In this document: piece after piece, positions 34,734 through 46,205 of the stretch
How positions within the stretch are numbered: the first letter of the stretch is position 1
Layout: every line of letters starts with the position of its first letter
NCBI GenBank assembly: GCA_001557505.1
Contig: LSAX01000006.1
Location: 310,001-374,000 of the forward strand
Source of the DNA: Reticulascus tulasneorum
Lineage: Eukaryota > Ascomycota > Sordariomycetes > Glomerellales > Reticulascaceae
Direction of reading: 5' to 3'
DNA length: 64,000 bases
Notes under the pieces: model-generated
What the model saw: the letters and a program-made list of their open reading frames with translations, nothing else
What the model was told of the DNA's origin: nothing
Databases searched by the model: none
Program-made: the position numbers and the translations under genes

Positions 34734-34973
34734 CATTCTGTTTCTTGCATGATGAGAGTTTACTAGAACTGAAATATGTGTTCATTGTCCAAGGTTGATA
34801 CTTGTTGGCCATCTACTGCCGTATAAGCGCAAGCATCCTAATGCTGCACACTTTCTGTCAATAGCGACAGATTATGAATGTAGTCTTGAAGAGTCACGTT
34901 GTGATGTGATAGCGGGTCAAATAAAAGGCCATATGCTGAAGTCTTCCATTCATTGAAGTGTCCAGCCGTCGAA

Positions 34974-35726
34974 TCATCTTTTCTTAGCCCGTACGAGGAG
35001 AAACATGGGCCTTATATTTTCCACAGCCCAGTCCGGATGGGCTGCCAATTCCTCTACGTTGGGGTGCCACTCATCAATTCCGGCCAACTCGAACCCGGCG
35101 TTGAGCAAGATGTTGATATATGTCGAAATAGTGCGATGTTGTTTCCTGACTCCATCCGCCAACCAATTCGTCACGCGTACGCCTTCTATTTGGTAGTCGT
35201 CAAGCGGCCAGTGCTTCTTTCCTGTCGCCTCTTCCACAGCCATGTCTGGTTTTGATGGCGCTGTGAATATGGGATGCTCGACCGAGAAGACGAAAGGGGC
35301 ACCGGGGTTGAGCATGGTATGAACCTGCTCCACCAGCTCTGGCAGATGAACGAGGTAATGCAACGTTAAGGAACTGAAGATGAGATCGTATTGCCCCAGG
35401 TTGGCAGAGCTCGCCTGGAACTCTTCCAAGTCTGCTCGCTCGTAAGTGATGCTCGGGTACTTTTCCTTCGCCGTCATGGCACGCGCCTGGTCCAGCATGC
35501 TTTGGGACAGATCAACGCCATGCACAGATGCAGCGCCATTGTCGAACGCCCAGCGACAAAACCAACCGAACCCACACCCTAGGTCCAAGACTCGTAGGCC
35601 CGACAATGCGGGTAGTAATGAATTCAGGCGAGGCCATTCAGCAGCTCCATCAAGGCCGTGTACTGAGCGATTCAGCTTCGCATAGTTCTCGAAGAACCTG
35701 GGAGTATCGTAAATGTTCTGAGCCAT
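34974..35726 (-). CDS. Class I SAM-dependent methyltransferase
   Basis: Single-exon gene of 250 residues. The SAM-binding motif I is VLDLGCGFGWFCRWA near residues 45-60. Motif II acidic residues are in VHGVDLSQSM near 69-78, and post-motif sequences are YDLIFSSLTLHYL near 116-128. This is the Methyltransf_11/25 fold common in fungal small-molecule or tRNA methyltransferases. There is no signal or membrane helix, so it should be cytosolic. The C-terminus ends FLLVRAKKR. The substrate cannot be told, and no partner enzyme is adjacent. It converges on the kelch gene, with 240 bp between stop codons. Confidence 0.88.
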   Translation of the reverse strand: MAQNIYDTPRFFENYAKLNRSVHGLDGAAEWPRLNSLLPALSGLRVLDLGCGFGWFCRWAFDNGAASVHGVDLSQSMLDQARAMTAKEKYPSITYERADLEEFQASSANLGQYDLIFSSLTLHYLVHLPELVEQVHTMLNPGAPFVFSVEHPIFTAPSKPDMAVEEATGKKHWPLDDYQIEGVRVTNWLADGVRKQHRTISTYINILLNAGFELAGIDEWHPNVEELAAHPDWAVENIRPMFLLVRAKKR

Positions 35727-36473
35727 GTTGGTTCTGAATATGACGAGAATTCTGTAGTATTTTAGTCTTGCTGAAGCAAATCTATGTGCAATAAAAGTAT
35801 GGAAGTTTGAGAATCAAACGATGGCATATCCCGGGAGACGGATCTCAGCCATCAGCCAGCATCACCATCGTCGTGTGATGTAAGTTAGAGCTGTCGGGTG
35901 GGACGTGTGACTCAGAAATGCCCCGCGGGATTTTTCCTGTTGGAGTAATGGTCGCAGCACGCCATCGATTGCCTTGAGTAGGAGGGGTGTGTTTGCAACG
36001 ACCCCTGATGTGTGTGGAGGATTACGACGTATAGGCTTCTAAAGCTCTACGTATATACATAAAAGTGAATTACAAAGAGTTATTCGAATGCAGGAAGATG
36101 CACGTAGGATGCAACCACGGAGCCTGGGCCAAGCAGGCTCTCTTGCGCAGGTACTATGCAGATTTAGCGCTGCAGCTAACGGGGTGGTCGGGCAATCATA
36201 CATCCGCCATGTCTCCCTTCCCCAGATCACGAAGCAGATTTAACGTGTCGCACCTCAGCAGCTCCGGGCTGCGCCGGATGCCATCGCGGAAGTTGTGGAG
36301 CGCGGCGTGCTTGTTGGCATGTGAATCAAACGTACTGTGATTTGTCCTAGCCTCTCCTGTTACCGCGCAGAGTTCTGCCATATGTGTGATAATGGGAGCT
36401 GTGCCTTGGATTTAGTAAATTCTATTCAAAGGCTATAATAAGATTGCACAAAGGCTAGGGCCAGCCACTTCGC
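35727..36473. other. Intergenic
   Basis: About 750 bp lies between the methyltransferase start and the HET gene's 3' end. Only short, unconvincing frames are present. Confidence 0.5.
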
Positions 36474-38923
36474 CTAACCCAGCGCCACAAGCTCTCTTCT
36501 GGGTACAGCTCTCTCCCACACTGCTTCTAAGATATTCGCAGCACTGACCCGGTACGTAATTCCTTGCCGTCGGGTAACCAACATCACAATCTTCTCCGGC
36601 TCTGCCACAGGCGTCGCATTCCTGGCAATGAGCACAAACTCATACTCACCCTCTCCAAGAGCACATGTCATATCATGCCCATCGCTGGGGACGCAAAGAT
36701 CCGTCTGCCCAGCGACTTGTCCCTCCGCATCGCGAATCTCGTACCGGAAATGCTTAGAGTCAGGCCAGGTATCATTGGCTTCCTCCACAGGGCCGGAGAT
36801 GCGGAACTTGGCGGTCTCAGTCCAAAAGAAGAGAAGCTGGTTGTCGGGGGTGCTCATGAGCCGATTTCGTGTTAGGTGCGGGTGTTCTGAGACAATAGTG
36901 TCGATAGTAACAGTCAGGGGACTCGGGGCAATTCCTCTTGGGAGTGTTGGCATAGGGGCTTCAGTAGTATCTCCGGTGATGCGCGAGACTCTCGCAATAC
37001 GTAGCGGGTTGTTCCGAAGAACGAAGCAGAGGATCTCCGGGCTCATTCTACAGATGTAAGCAACATTCGAAACCCCGCCCCAGAATGCGCGAGTAACTCA
37101 CCCAAGCTCTGCGTACTGCTCCGTAATTGGCATCTGCGTGCGGCCAATCCAACCCAACCATGACCAGCTAGGAAACTCTACCCTGCAGTTCAACGTCGTC
37201 ATCGGTAGAGTCGTTAGCCCTTCCCTCCTTCGGAGGTTCCCCTGGATAGCTTTTGTCCAACCCCTCGTCCAACACAAGCCAAACTCAAACCGGGTAGCAG
37301 GTAAAGCCCACAGGAAGTTGACACCAGTCATGTGGCGGAATTCCTGGTTTATAGCACAGAAGGCATCGTATGCGTCGCCGAGTACAGTGAGCCGCCTGGA
37401 GGAGAAGTTAATGGCTAGCAATCTGAGCATACCCCATGCAATGTCGACCTCGTCGGACCAAGAGTTTTCCTTGGCCGCCTCAGTTAGGAACCCAGCGCTT
37501 TGATTCCAGAGCCTGAAATCAGGTCTGGCAAGTCTTGTTTCCAGGAATAGGTCCTCGGCCCAGTTGGCGGTCCTGCAGCTCCATGAGACTTGGGACGGAG
37601 TAAACGACAGGTTCCTTCTGGATATGACCTTCTCCTGCAATGTCCAGCCGCGGCTCGACCAAGCGGTGTTTTCGAGGTAATACTGGGCGTATCCTAGCCG
37701 AATAGTCGGCGACGTTATGATGTGCAGCCCTGGTCGTTCAGCCGTATCGTCCTGGACTCGGATGATCCGCTGCTTGAAAGCGCGCGGTTCCCGAACCCCG
37801 GCCAGGCCTGCCTCAGCATCACCGCCACATGCTGCAATAATAGTGAGCAAAGCGCATTTGTATATTTGACTCATGAATGCTAGATGGATCATCTTATCGG
37901 GGCCATCGTCTTGCAGGATGCATAATGCGTCCACCCACAGGTACTGTATGCCAAGAGACTCAGCTACGGACATCGCATCCTCAATGGTCTTGGAGACGTT
38001 CCCGACCAAGCTTCCAGGAATTCCGAGCGCAGCCACGTTTTGGCTATTGATGGAAAGCCGTTGGGCTGACCCCCAGACGTAGCTCAAAGCTATGTACTGA
38101 AAGCCGGCAATATCGACGTCGACAAACTTAGTCACCGCTTTTGTCTTCACGTCAACAAGTCTGAAAACGCCGATTTTGCTACTAAGCCTTAGTGCCGTTC
38201 ACACTAAATGTAATCTTGCATATTTTGTACAGAACCGAACAGGAAACAGCACTCTCACCTAGACTCTAAGCTCATAGCGCAACGATGGCCATGCTTCGTT
38301 GTGCACTCCTGCATCCACGCGCGGAGTAGATCCTTGGGCACCAGGGGCATTGTTGGGCGGCTACAGAAAAGGAAACGATTGTCACTCAAAGTACTATCGT
38401 CAAACAGCACAGCCATGTTGCCTGCGTCTCTTTGGTCGCAAGTTTCAATCCACCCATAAGCCGATTTCCTCGACTGTATTTGCATTATAAACTCGTCAGA
38501 AGCCTGAGAAGTCCAGCGTATCGCCAGGTTGCGGAGAACGAAATCCACATCTTCAGCCCGACCTGACCCCATATAACGAACCAGTTCCTCGGATAGATCG
38601 GCGGATTCGGATGGTCGGAAGACGCCGCTCCATCCACAGACAGCAGAGCAGATCATACCCGAGGTCACTCTGAAGCCTTCTGAGCGCTTCAGTTCTTCGG
38701 TCAGCTCGGCAATGGCCTCGCAGAGAGGACACGAGGCTGCCGAAGCCCGGATCCTCTCAATAGAGCCGAGATCCCAGGCGGGGAGCCAGGGCTTGTCGGG
38801 GTTGCGCTGAAAGGGAAACTCGCCAGCCAAATTGTAGCCTGAAGCCAATTGGCGCAGCTGGCCGGCTGTCGGGGGTCGGAGAACGCTGAAATCAATCGAA
38901 GAACAAAACTGGCAAAGATTCAT
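36474..38923 (-). CDS. HET-domain (heterokaryon incompatibility) protein with extra C-terminal domain
   Basis: HET domains are TIR-like signalling modules that trigger cell death or allorecognition in filamentous ascomycetes. Three exons with introns at 38258-38182 (GTGAGA...GCTTAG) and 37101-37048 (GTGAGT...CTGTAG) close to 772 residues. The start is MNLCQFCSSIDFSVL, a typical HET leader with a Cys-x-x-Cys and a later SCPLCEAI. The HET domain begins around residue 240 with the signature YIALSYVWGSA, then TIEDAMSVAESLGIQYLWVDALCILQDD and SSRGWTLQEKV. The last exon adds about 190 residues rich in beta-strand-like segments (LLFFWTETAKFRI, HFRYEIRDAEGQ, GEYEFVLIARN), which I could not assign to a family. 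It may act as a sensor or regulator of the HET module. Confidence 0.9.
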
Positions 38924-40015
38924 TGGGATGTTTCTAGTTTCTACATTACTTTCAACAGCATGGTTAGTTCCGGGGCAGAGTGATGGATATGCAGGGAATG
39001 GCCTTAACGTGTGGAAGACATGCTTGCGAGTCTGCCTTGGCTTTTGTGTGCCCATTGGCTGTTGGTGCCACGAGTTGCACGTGATTTGGAGGTTAGGCAC
39101 TCTCAAAGCACTCTCGGAATAGTAAAACAGTATTCAGGGGCGGCGACCGATTCTATAGCCTGATCGGAAATGAAATCGTTATGGACAAATTGGGGCAGGG
39201 CATGCCACCCACGAAGTCTTTCGGCGCAGTCGCCGGACGATGCTAAGAATCTACCACTATAATAGAGAGGTAAATAAGGTAACAGCTCATACTTTTGACA
39301 TTGTACGAGCATCTGAATCCTGGTGGTTAGCAATAGTAACTTAAGGAGATGGAGTGAATCGAGTTGTTTTCACGTTTCAGCTCACGTAGCGCAATGGCTG
39401 TGCAGGTTCCTCCGAAAATCTAGGTAGCCCATTGATATCTATGAATCCGCCAGCATTTCACAGGGAACCTTCCAACAAGAGGTAAGGCTCAGAATTGTTT
39501 TGCCAGAACCATCAAACGTGGGCAGATTGGCACATCTTATCACGACTGGAACATCATGCGCCTTCTCGACACAACAACATTTGAGATCCATGCCGTCGAG
39601 TAGTCCATCTTCAAACAGGAAGGTTACGCAATACTTTCGCACCGCTAGGACACCATTGTTGAGTTGGTTCATATTATGTAGAGATTGTAAGTGTTCGTGT
39701 CGCAGCTGTAGCTTGGGCAGGATCTCGGTTCAGGGTATCTCGGGATACATTCAGTACAGCACCATTGGAGGTTTGAGAGCTGTCAAACCTCCGTTATATC
39801 TCCTTACTAATTATAACCAGCCGCATTGAAATGAGAGATGCTTCAGCCATAAATACCAGCCAAGGACGGGACGCGGGATAAATTGCGCGCCGCATGCCCC
39901 ACACGACCGCGCCCCTTGATCGGTCAACCAACATCATTTGTGCGACCCCACGCCTTGCAACACCACGTTCTATAAGTGGTTGCCTCCTCGAATTTTGTTC
40001 TTAAGCCCGTTCTCA
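38924..40015. other. Intergenic between divergent HET and four-TM genes
   Basis: This 1.1-kb gap holds both promoters. Overlapping short frames at 39439-39672 (minus) and 39500-39829 (plus) lack motifs and are not called. Nothing else is seen. Confidence 0.45.
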
Positions 40016-40562
40016 ATGCGCAACACAGGTCTTGTCCATCTCAGCACTACTTTGTTCCGAAGGACAAAGCTTGCCAGAATGCGCCCGCGGGCGCCGAAAT
40101 CAGTGGCCATCGTGCAGATCGTCTTTCACTGCGTGGCGATCATCTGTAGTGTAGCTACTCTGGGTCTCGTCATCTACTGTACCACTGAGCTTGGAGAGAC
40201 CCTCCGTGTCGGATATGCTTCGGTCTGTTGATTTCCTTGCACGTCTTCTTGCAGTTGTTGCGCAAACAGCTACTGACCGTTACTAGGCTTGTTGGACGAT
40301 AGTGTTCGGCTTCTATGAGATTCTTATTCTCTCCGATCAGAAACGACGGCTCCGGAGGCTGCACGCGGGGTGTCTCGCACTTCTGGAACTGTTCACCGTT
40401 ACGCTATGTGTTGTTGCCGTGGTAGGAATGCTGCTTGTCGATTCCGGCCGATCATATTACCAAGGGATATACTACAAAGCTTATGTAGCGGACCCGTGGA
40501 GGACGATTGCAGTCGGATTACAGGGCGTTGTCGGGTATGTAGTTGCTTTCATATTTGCTTAA
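40016..40562 (+). CDS. Small four-TM membrane protein, family not recognised
   Basis: Two exons with an intron at 40223-40286 (weak donor GTCTGT, acceptor TACTAG) give 160 residues. Predicted membrane helices are IVQIVFHCVAIICSVATLGLVIY, ACWTIVFGFYEILIL, LLELFTVTLCVVAVVGML and IAVGLQGVVGYVVAFIF. A basic loop (KRRLRRLHAG) lies between helices 2 and 3. The layout resembles MARVEL-like fungal proteins, but I cannot assign the family. The 3' end is uncertain: a good donor (GTATGT at 40535) with a TACTAAT branch and TCTAG acceptor could splice to a further exon ending at 40647, but that would break helix 4. An alternative start is the ATG at 40079. Confidence 0.6.
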
Positions 40563-41298
40563 TTCTCTCTGGGACTGCGTATACTAATAGTCTAGGAAGG
40601 GTTATTCATTTCGGTTTGCTTGTTTTCAGCTGCGTCGACTGCTGTAAAAGGCCATAGTCTGTAGTGATTTTGGGATGTAGAATTGTAATGTAAAGGGTGG
40701 TTCATGCCTCTGCTAGGAATTTGGGTATATACCTAATAACGGGAAATCTTGACCTACGTCGAACGAGAACAACCTAATGATCAGTTGATATCAGAATTAT
40801 GCTGTCTGCTGCTTGAGGATCTGACGAGAAATTTAGGTGGTGAACGACCTGAGACGTCTCCGCCACGTTGTAAATAACTTTGTGGCGCACTTGCACGCTA
40901 GACTAGGCCGCCCCCTAACCACAATACAGGCACATGGATTGACTCCAAGTGACAGTCATCAGCCAAAGACGACAAAGACGAAAAGTATAAAGCGATCGAA
41001 GTAACGAAATCAAAGATCGAATTGCTGTTGGTACTTGGCGTAGTGCTTTTGAGCGTGACATTCCCATGAGTCACAGATCTGACCCCTGAGGCTCAGGTGC
41101 GGACGAAAAACAAGACCAAGCTTGCAGGTGTTGTGTGTGCCAGGATGCAGATCCTTCCAACCAAGCACAGAGGCGCAGCGTCGTTGGGGCCACCAGCAAA
41201 TAGGTGGCCATTTCAACTGCCTGCTAACCATAAAAGATTTGACATTGAAGACTCGTCAGTACCTCCTTTTAACATCGTTGAAGTCTTTTTAATACCAA
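40563..41298. other. Intergenic between the two four-TM genes
   Basis: This stretch may contain an additional 3' exon of the upstream gene (to about 40647). The rest should be promoter of the next gene. A short minus-strand frame at 41010-41231 is not supported. Confidence 0.45.
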
Positions 41299-42193
41299 AT
41301 GTCGTCAAATCCCTCCACCTCAAGCAATATGGAATCAGGAGAAATCCAAACCACCGGCCGTGAGCCGTCGGAGTCGACCCCCCTGCTGGCAGAGGAATCG
41401 CGTCAAAACACGATTGATGGAGGGGAACGCCTGCCAGTGAACGGCTCAGAGTCGAATCAAACGCCATCTCCGCGGCGAAGCATCGTGTTTATTGGGAATC
41501 GGGTTCTGCTTGTGACAAGCGTGCTCAACACTGCTTTCCTCGTCGGCTTGATCGTCGTCAGCCAACTTGCACCACACTTCAACCCGCCGTGGTTCATGCG
41601 GGACTCATCGACAATGCTGATACTGGTAGCCTCAACTCGGAATCCAATCGTATTTTTGTCTTACTGACCTCACATGCTAGGCAACTCTCACAGCTGCATG
41701 GTCCCTCTTGCAAATCAGCCGCCTACGCCGAAGCCAGACCTCGATGCCAAAGCTGCTCAGCATCTTGGTCCACGCTTTCCTCGGATTGGGCATCTTCGGC
41801 TATTCCTCCGAAGTCACAGGTTACTTGAGATTTGATGACCGATTCTGCTCAAACTATCCGACGCAGCATCGTGACTGTCTGCCGTGGGCTGCTGCTTATG
41901 GAGTTGTTGTGACCTTATACTTTGTTACTTGTATAATTCTTAGGTACGTTCTACTTTCTTCAAGTTAGTACCTTGTTTTTCTTGAGCCGCTATTAACATG
42001 AGTCAGCATCACCCACCCGATCTTGTTCATTACTGGATTCGTCGAGGTGTACAGGAACAGGAACAGGACTGTTGCCAATCAAGAGAATGGGTCTCGCGGC
42101 TGGAGTTTTCCCACTGGCCAACTTGCCGTTGAGTTCCGCGTCAAGCTGCTTCGCCAAGAAGACGGCTCAAGTGGTCAAAACACCGAGGTTTAG
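41299..42193 (+). CDS. Four-TM membrane protein, family not recognised
   Basis: Three exons with introns at 41626-41680 (GTAGCC...GCTAG) and 41944-42006 (GTACGT...GTCAG) close to exactly 258 residues. A Ser/Glu-rich cytosolic N-terminus of about 65 residues ends in PSPRR. Four hydrophobic segments follow: VLLVTSVLNTAFLVGLIVV, MLILATLTAAWSLLQI, LLSILVHAFLGLGIFGY and VVVTLYFVTCIILSITHPILFI. A basic patch (RLRRSQ) sits between helices 2 and 3. The hydrophilic tail has VEVYRNRNRT. Helix order and the basic loop match the preceding gene, so the two may be diverged tandem paralogues. No catalytic motif is visible. Confidence 0.75.
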
Positions 42194-42461
42194 ACCTACT
42201 GTTGAAAATCGCGTCTCCATCACTGGAGGGGTGGCGATTCGTTTGGAAGTAGCACGTATAGCTACAAATAACGCTCGCGATAGTAATCTAGCTGAATTGG
42301 TATGTCGGTGAAGTTTACGAGCCAAGCCTTTGGGCTCAGAATGAAGCAGCAGTTAAGATAGTTGATTCGGGAGACCGTACAAGTGTATATTGCACTCCAG
42401 ACATCTCAGTATGAACATAAATAGCCGTAGGCTTTCGCCTTTATTTTCCGGCTCCAGTCAA

Positions 42462-44422
42462 TTACCACAGCCTCTCCCAACACCTCCTGGCAAACGTCAT
42501 CTTCGCTAACCTAGCCCTCTCAACCTCCTCAATGCCTCCTTCCTCCCAGTGTCGGCACTCCTCATCAACCTCTTTCTTTCCACTGAGCAAATCTGCCAGC
42601 TTGGGGTTGACAAACTTCGTCTTCTTGATCACCTTCCACGCAATGTACAGCACGGCAGCGTAGGCAATCGCAAAGTAAGCCGTGATAAAGCCTCTCGTGT
42701 CGAACGGCGCGAATGAATCAAAGCCCACGAACAAGAGCGCCGTGCAGCCGAGCACCAGAGCCAGGTACGAAGAGTAGGGGGTCAGGGGTGCGAGGTACGG
42801 GAGCTGGGATGCGTCGAAACCTTGGGCAGTGCGGGCGCGGTAGAAGCCGATGAAGGCGATAAGCATCATAGTGTATGTCATGATCAGGGCTGTGGTGGTG
42901 AGGTCGACGAACCAGAAAAAGACATCGACGGCGGAGTTGGAGGAGACGAGGAAGGTGATGCAGGAGATGAGGGTCACGATCAGGACGCAGTAGATTGGGA
43001 CGCCCGATGCAGTGCACTTGAGGAGAAACTTGGGGGCTTGGCCGTCTGTCTAATGTTAGCATTGCGCAATTGCATAGAAATTTGAGAAACTTACCCCTGG
43101 CAAGGCCGTAGAGAGTCCTCGATGTCGAGTAGAGGTACGCATTGCCACAAGACCTGCACTTCTGTTAGCCTCCCATTCTCAACGCAGTTTGAGCAGCCAA
43201 GACTGCGGGCTGAAAGTTGTCACTCACCATCCAGAAAGCAGAATCAAAGCATTGATCAAATGCGGCAGCCCCTCGATGCCCAAATTCTGAATGCCGATAA
43301 CCCACGGACTAGCCGCGGCGCCGGGCTCGCTGTTCTCGATGGCGCCCAACAAGCCGGGATCCCTCGAGCTGCAAATGATGCCCACGCACAAGACACCGAT
43401 GACGTAGAAGCCGACCAGGCGGTAGAAGATGAGCTTGGCCACGCGCGGGATCGTCCGTCGCGGGTTCTGGATCTCACCCGCCGCGAGGGCGATCATGTCC
43501 GGCCCGGCGATGGTGAAGGCGGCGTAGATGACGACAGTCCACCAGCCCAGGAAGCGGCCGGTGGAGCCGCCCGTGTAGTAGGCGTGCATGGCGTTGCCGT
43601 TGCCCCAGTGGCGGAAACCGTAGGCGTCGTGCTGCGGGTTGCCGCCGGACATGGTGATGAGGGTGACGAAGCAAAGCCCGAATAGAAGGAGGACTTTGGT
43701 AGAGGCCATTATGAATTCGGACTCGCCGTACCATCTACTCATGTTAGCAACCCGTCTCGAGACACAACACCATGCTCCTCATTTGCATTACGAGTCATGG
43801 TTTGGGGGGGTCCACTCACTTAACAGCCACCAAATTCAAGCTCACGCACACAACCATCGCCATAGCTATCCAGGCCGCTGGATTGATGTCCGCATTCCAA
43901 TACTGCATGACCGTCGCCACGGCACTGTACTCCGTGCACACCAGCATCAGACCAGCAAAGAAGTACGTCCATCCCATCGCAAACCCCAATGCAGGGTCAA
44001 CGAAGCGGCTAGCCAGCTCGAAGATGGTGCCCCGGATGGGGAGATAGGCGCATAGCTCGGCGACACAGAGATTCAAGGGCCAGATGAAGAGGATACCCCA
44101 GAAGGTATAGCCCAAGACAAGAGAGAGTGGCCCTGCTCTGGACAGGACGCCGCCGATGCCGACCTGGGAGGTGTTAGCCACTGCGCCGAGGCATGATAGA
44201 TGGAAAGGGGGGAGGGCATACCCAGAGACCGGTGCCGATGGAACCGCCGATGGCCATGAGCTGGACATGGCGTGGACTCAGGCCGCGCTTCGTCTGGCCG
44301 TACTGCTTCGCCAAATCGGCGCCGCGGTCGTTGGAGACCACATGGCCGAGCCGATGGGAATTGTCGCTCCCGCTTTCGGGTCGGCCCATGCCCACACCCT
44401 TTTCATCAACGTGATCAGCCAT
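42462..44422 (-). CDS. Amino-acid permease (APC superfamily, YAT type, probably dicarboxylic amino acid)
   Basis: Plasma-membrane amino-acid/proton symporter. Five exons with introns at 44221-44164, 43819-43735, 43227-43154 and 43094-43046 close to 564 residues. The YAT signature is GLSPRHVQLMAIGGSIGTGLWVGIG, joined across intron 1. Later blocks are AELCAYLPIRGTIFELASRFVDPALGFAMGW, IAGPDMIALAAGEIQNPRRTIPRVAK, CGNAYLYSTSRTLYGLARDGQAPK and SCITFLVSS. Twelve membrane helices are expected. The combination of RFVDPALGFAMGW with the GGNP...FRHW loop resembles Dip5/AgtA-type glutamate-aspartate permeases, which is my best guess at substrate. It starts at ATG 44422; upstream frame extensions lack similarity. 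Confidence 0.9.
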
Positions 44423-46205
44423 GATGAGTACTGGAGCTGTTCAAGCCTTGTCGATTTGAAAATATCAACGCGAGAGTTGGTTCTCGAATGATCAGCGAAC
44501 AAGACACTGCACGCTTCCCAGGGTCCAATGCGTCTTTATCTAAACCTTTTCCCCCCTTGAACCTTCGGATCCCTATCTCCCCACCACTTCCAACGACCCA
44601 TCCGTCATCCGTTCCCAATTCCATGGGTAGACACGGCCGCCAAGACCGCTCCCCAAGATAAGGACGTAAGAGCTTTCTCCGTATGTGCCATTGATTTGCA
44701 GCAACGAGTCCCAGCCAGCAGAGCGGGGGGGCGACATGGCAGATGCAGAACAACGTCACAGCACGGCCAATGCCGAAAGATAACGGTCGTTTTCTCGGTA
44801 GATCTTTGCCCCACCGCACCACATCCCAGTCCGGCGATGGCGATGGGGTTCCACACTTTGTGGGCAGTTTTCGGAAGGGAACAGTGGAAAAGGAAAACTA
44901 GCACATCCGCGAACTAATTTTTTAAACAACGCAACCCACGGCGCCTCAGGTCCAGACATCGCCTCAGCTGCGAAAACAAGCCCTACTGCGGGATTACTTG
45001 TCTAGTTTACAATCAGTTACTTGCGTGGACCGATTCGTCAGTATTTCGTCCCTATTCTAGCCGTCGCTGAGCGGCATTTCAATGGCTTGCGAGACATGCG
45101 TCTTCTGTTGAGAATCAGCATCCCCGGGCCTAAAGGGCCAGAATTGGATGTGCGGCCGGTGCGTCTGACTCGCATGCGCAAGACCGCGGCGAGTAGGTCC
45201 AATTTCACATACGACGGTCGTCAAAGATCGACGAAACAGAGTGCAGTGGAGTCTTAGGGGTCCGGTAATCCTGTCATACTGAAGAATCATCATCCATGAA
45301 CGCTCTTACGTATCGTGCGTATGTACTGTATGTACGTTCGGATGAAAAAGATAAGATAGCCACGAACCATTCCGAGAGCTGAAACTGCCTGCCGGCAATC
45401 TCTTCAAGCCCGCCTCATCAAGCCCCTACCGACCCATCGCTGCGAGAATCCACAAACCTCAATCCCGAATCGCCGAGTCATTGCTTGAGTCGATGATACC
45501 TTTTTCAAACTTGGCTCGATTCGAAAGCTATGTACACGCGCTCTTTCATACACGCCAAAACCCGCAGAATAATTATAGCTCAAGAAATTAATCTAGTTGG
45601 GCCCGTAGACCCAGCCAGCCAGCTAGCCACCTTGGTGTTTCTCTAGATGAACCCCTGTAATTCGATCCAAATATTTCCAAGTCATGTCATCTTCCCCCCA
45701 CCACCTTGCTCTCTCCCGATTGATGTAATCAGATCCGTTCGCAATCCACGCATATCGTCAGAACTGCTGTTTGCAGATTCTAGATTTGCCGGATCCTGAT
45801 ATAAAAAAAAAAGACTTCAAATGCCATGTGGACTAGGCCTTGGTATAGTGTAGAACCCGGACAAAAACATAATAAAAGTAATAAAAAAAAATAACAGCCA
45901 CGAAAAATGCTTGCGCGAATCTTCTTCGCTTTCTCACGTTGAAGGGGCAGCTCTCCTGTATCGCAACCGGGATTGACTGACATGCTGTACACCACTATTC
46001 ACACCGGAGGAAGGGATATGGAACTGGAAAGATGGAGAGGGGTCGGCTATTCGACCTCTTCCACCTCCACCTTGATCGTCTCCTTGCCCTTCCCGCCAAC
46101 CTCCGCCTCTACCCCAGCGTCCTCAGGCTCATCGTCCGGCCTTGACTCGTCGCTCCCAGCATGTCGTCTCAACCCCCGTCGCCACCGCCCCTTCAACCAA
46201 CGCCG
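44423..46205. other. Intergenic (1.8 kb)
   Basis: This gap runs from the permease promoter to the 3' end of the DUF1479 gene. The 45785-45900 stretch is A-rich with several A runs. Frames at 44415-44959 overlap on both strands without motifs. No gene is called. Confidence 0.5.
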
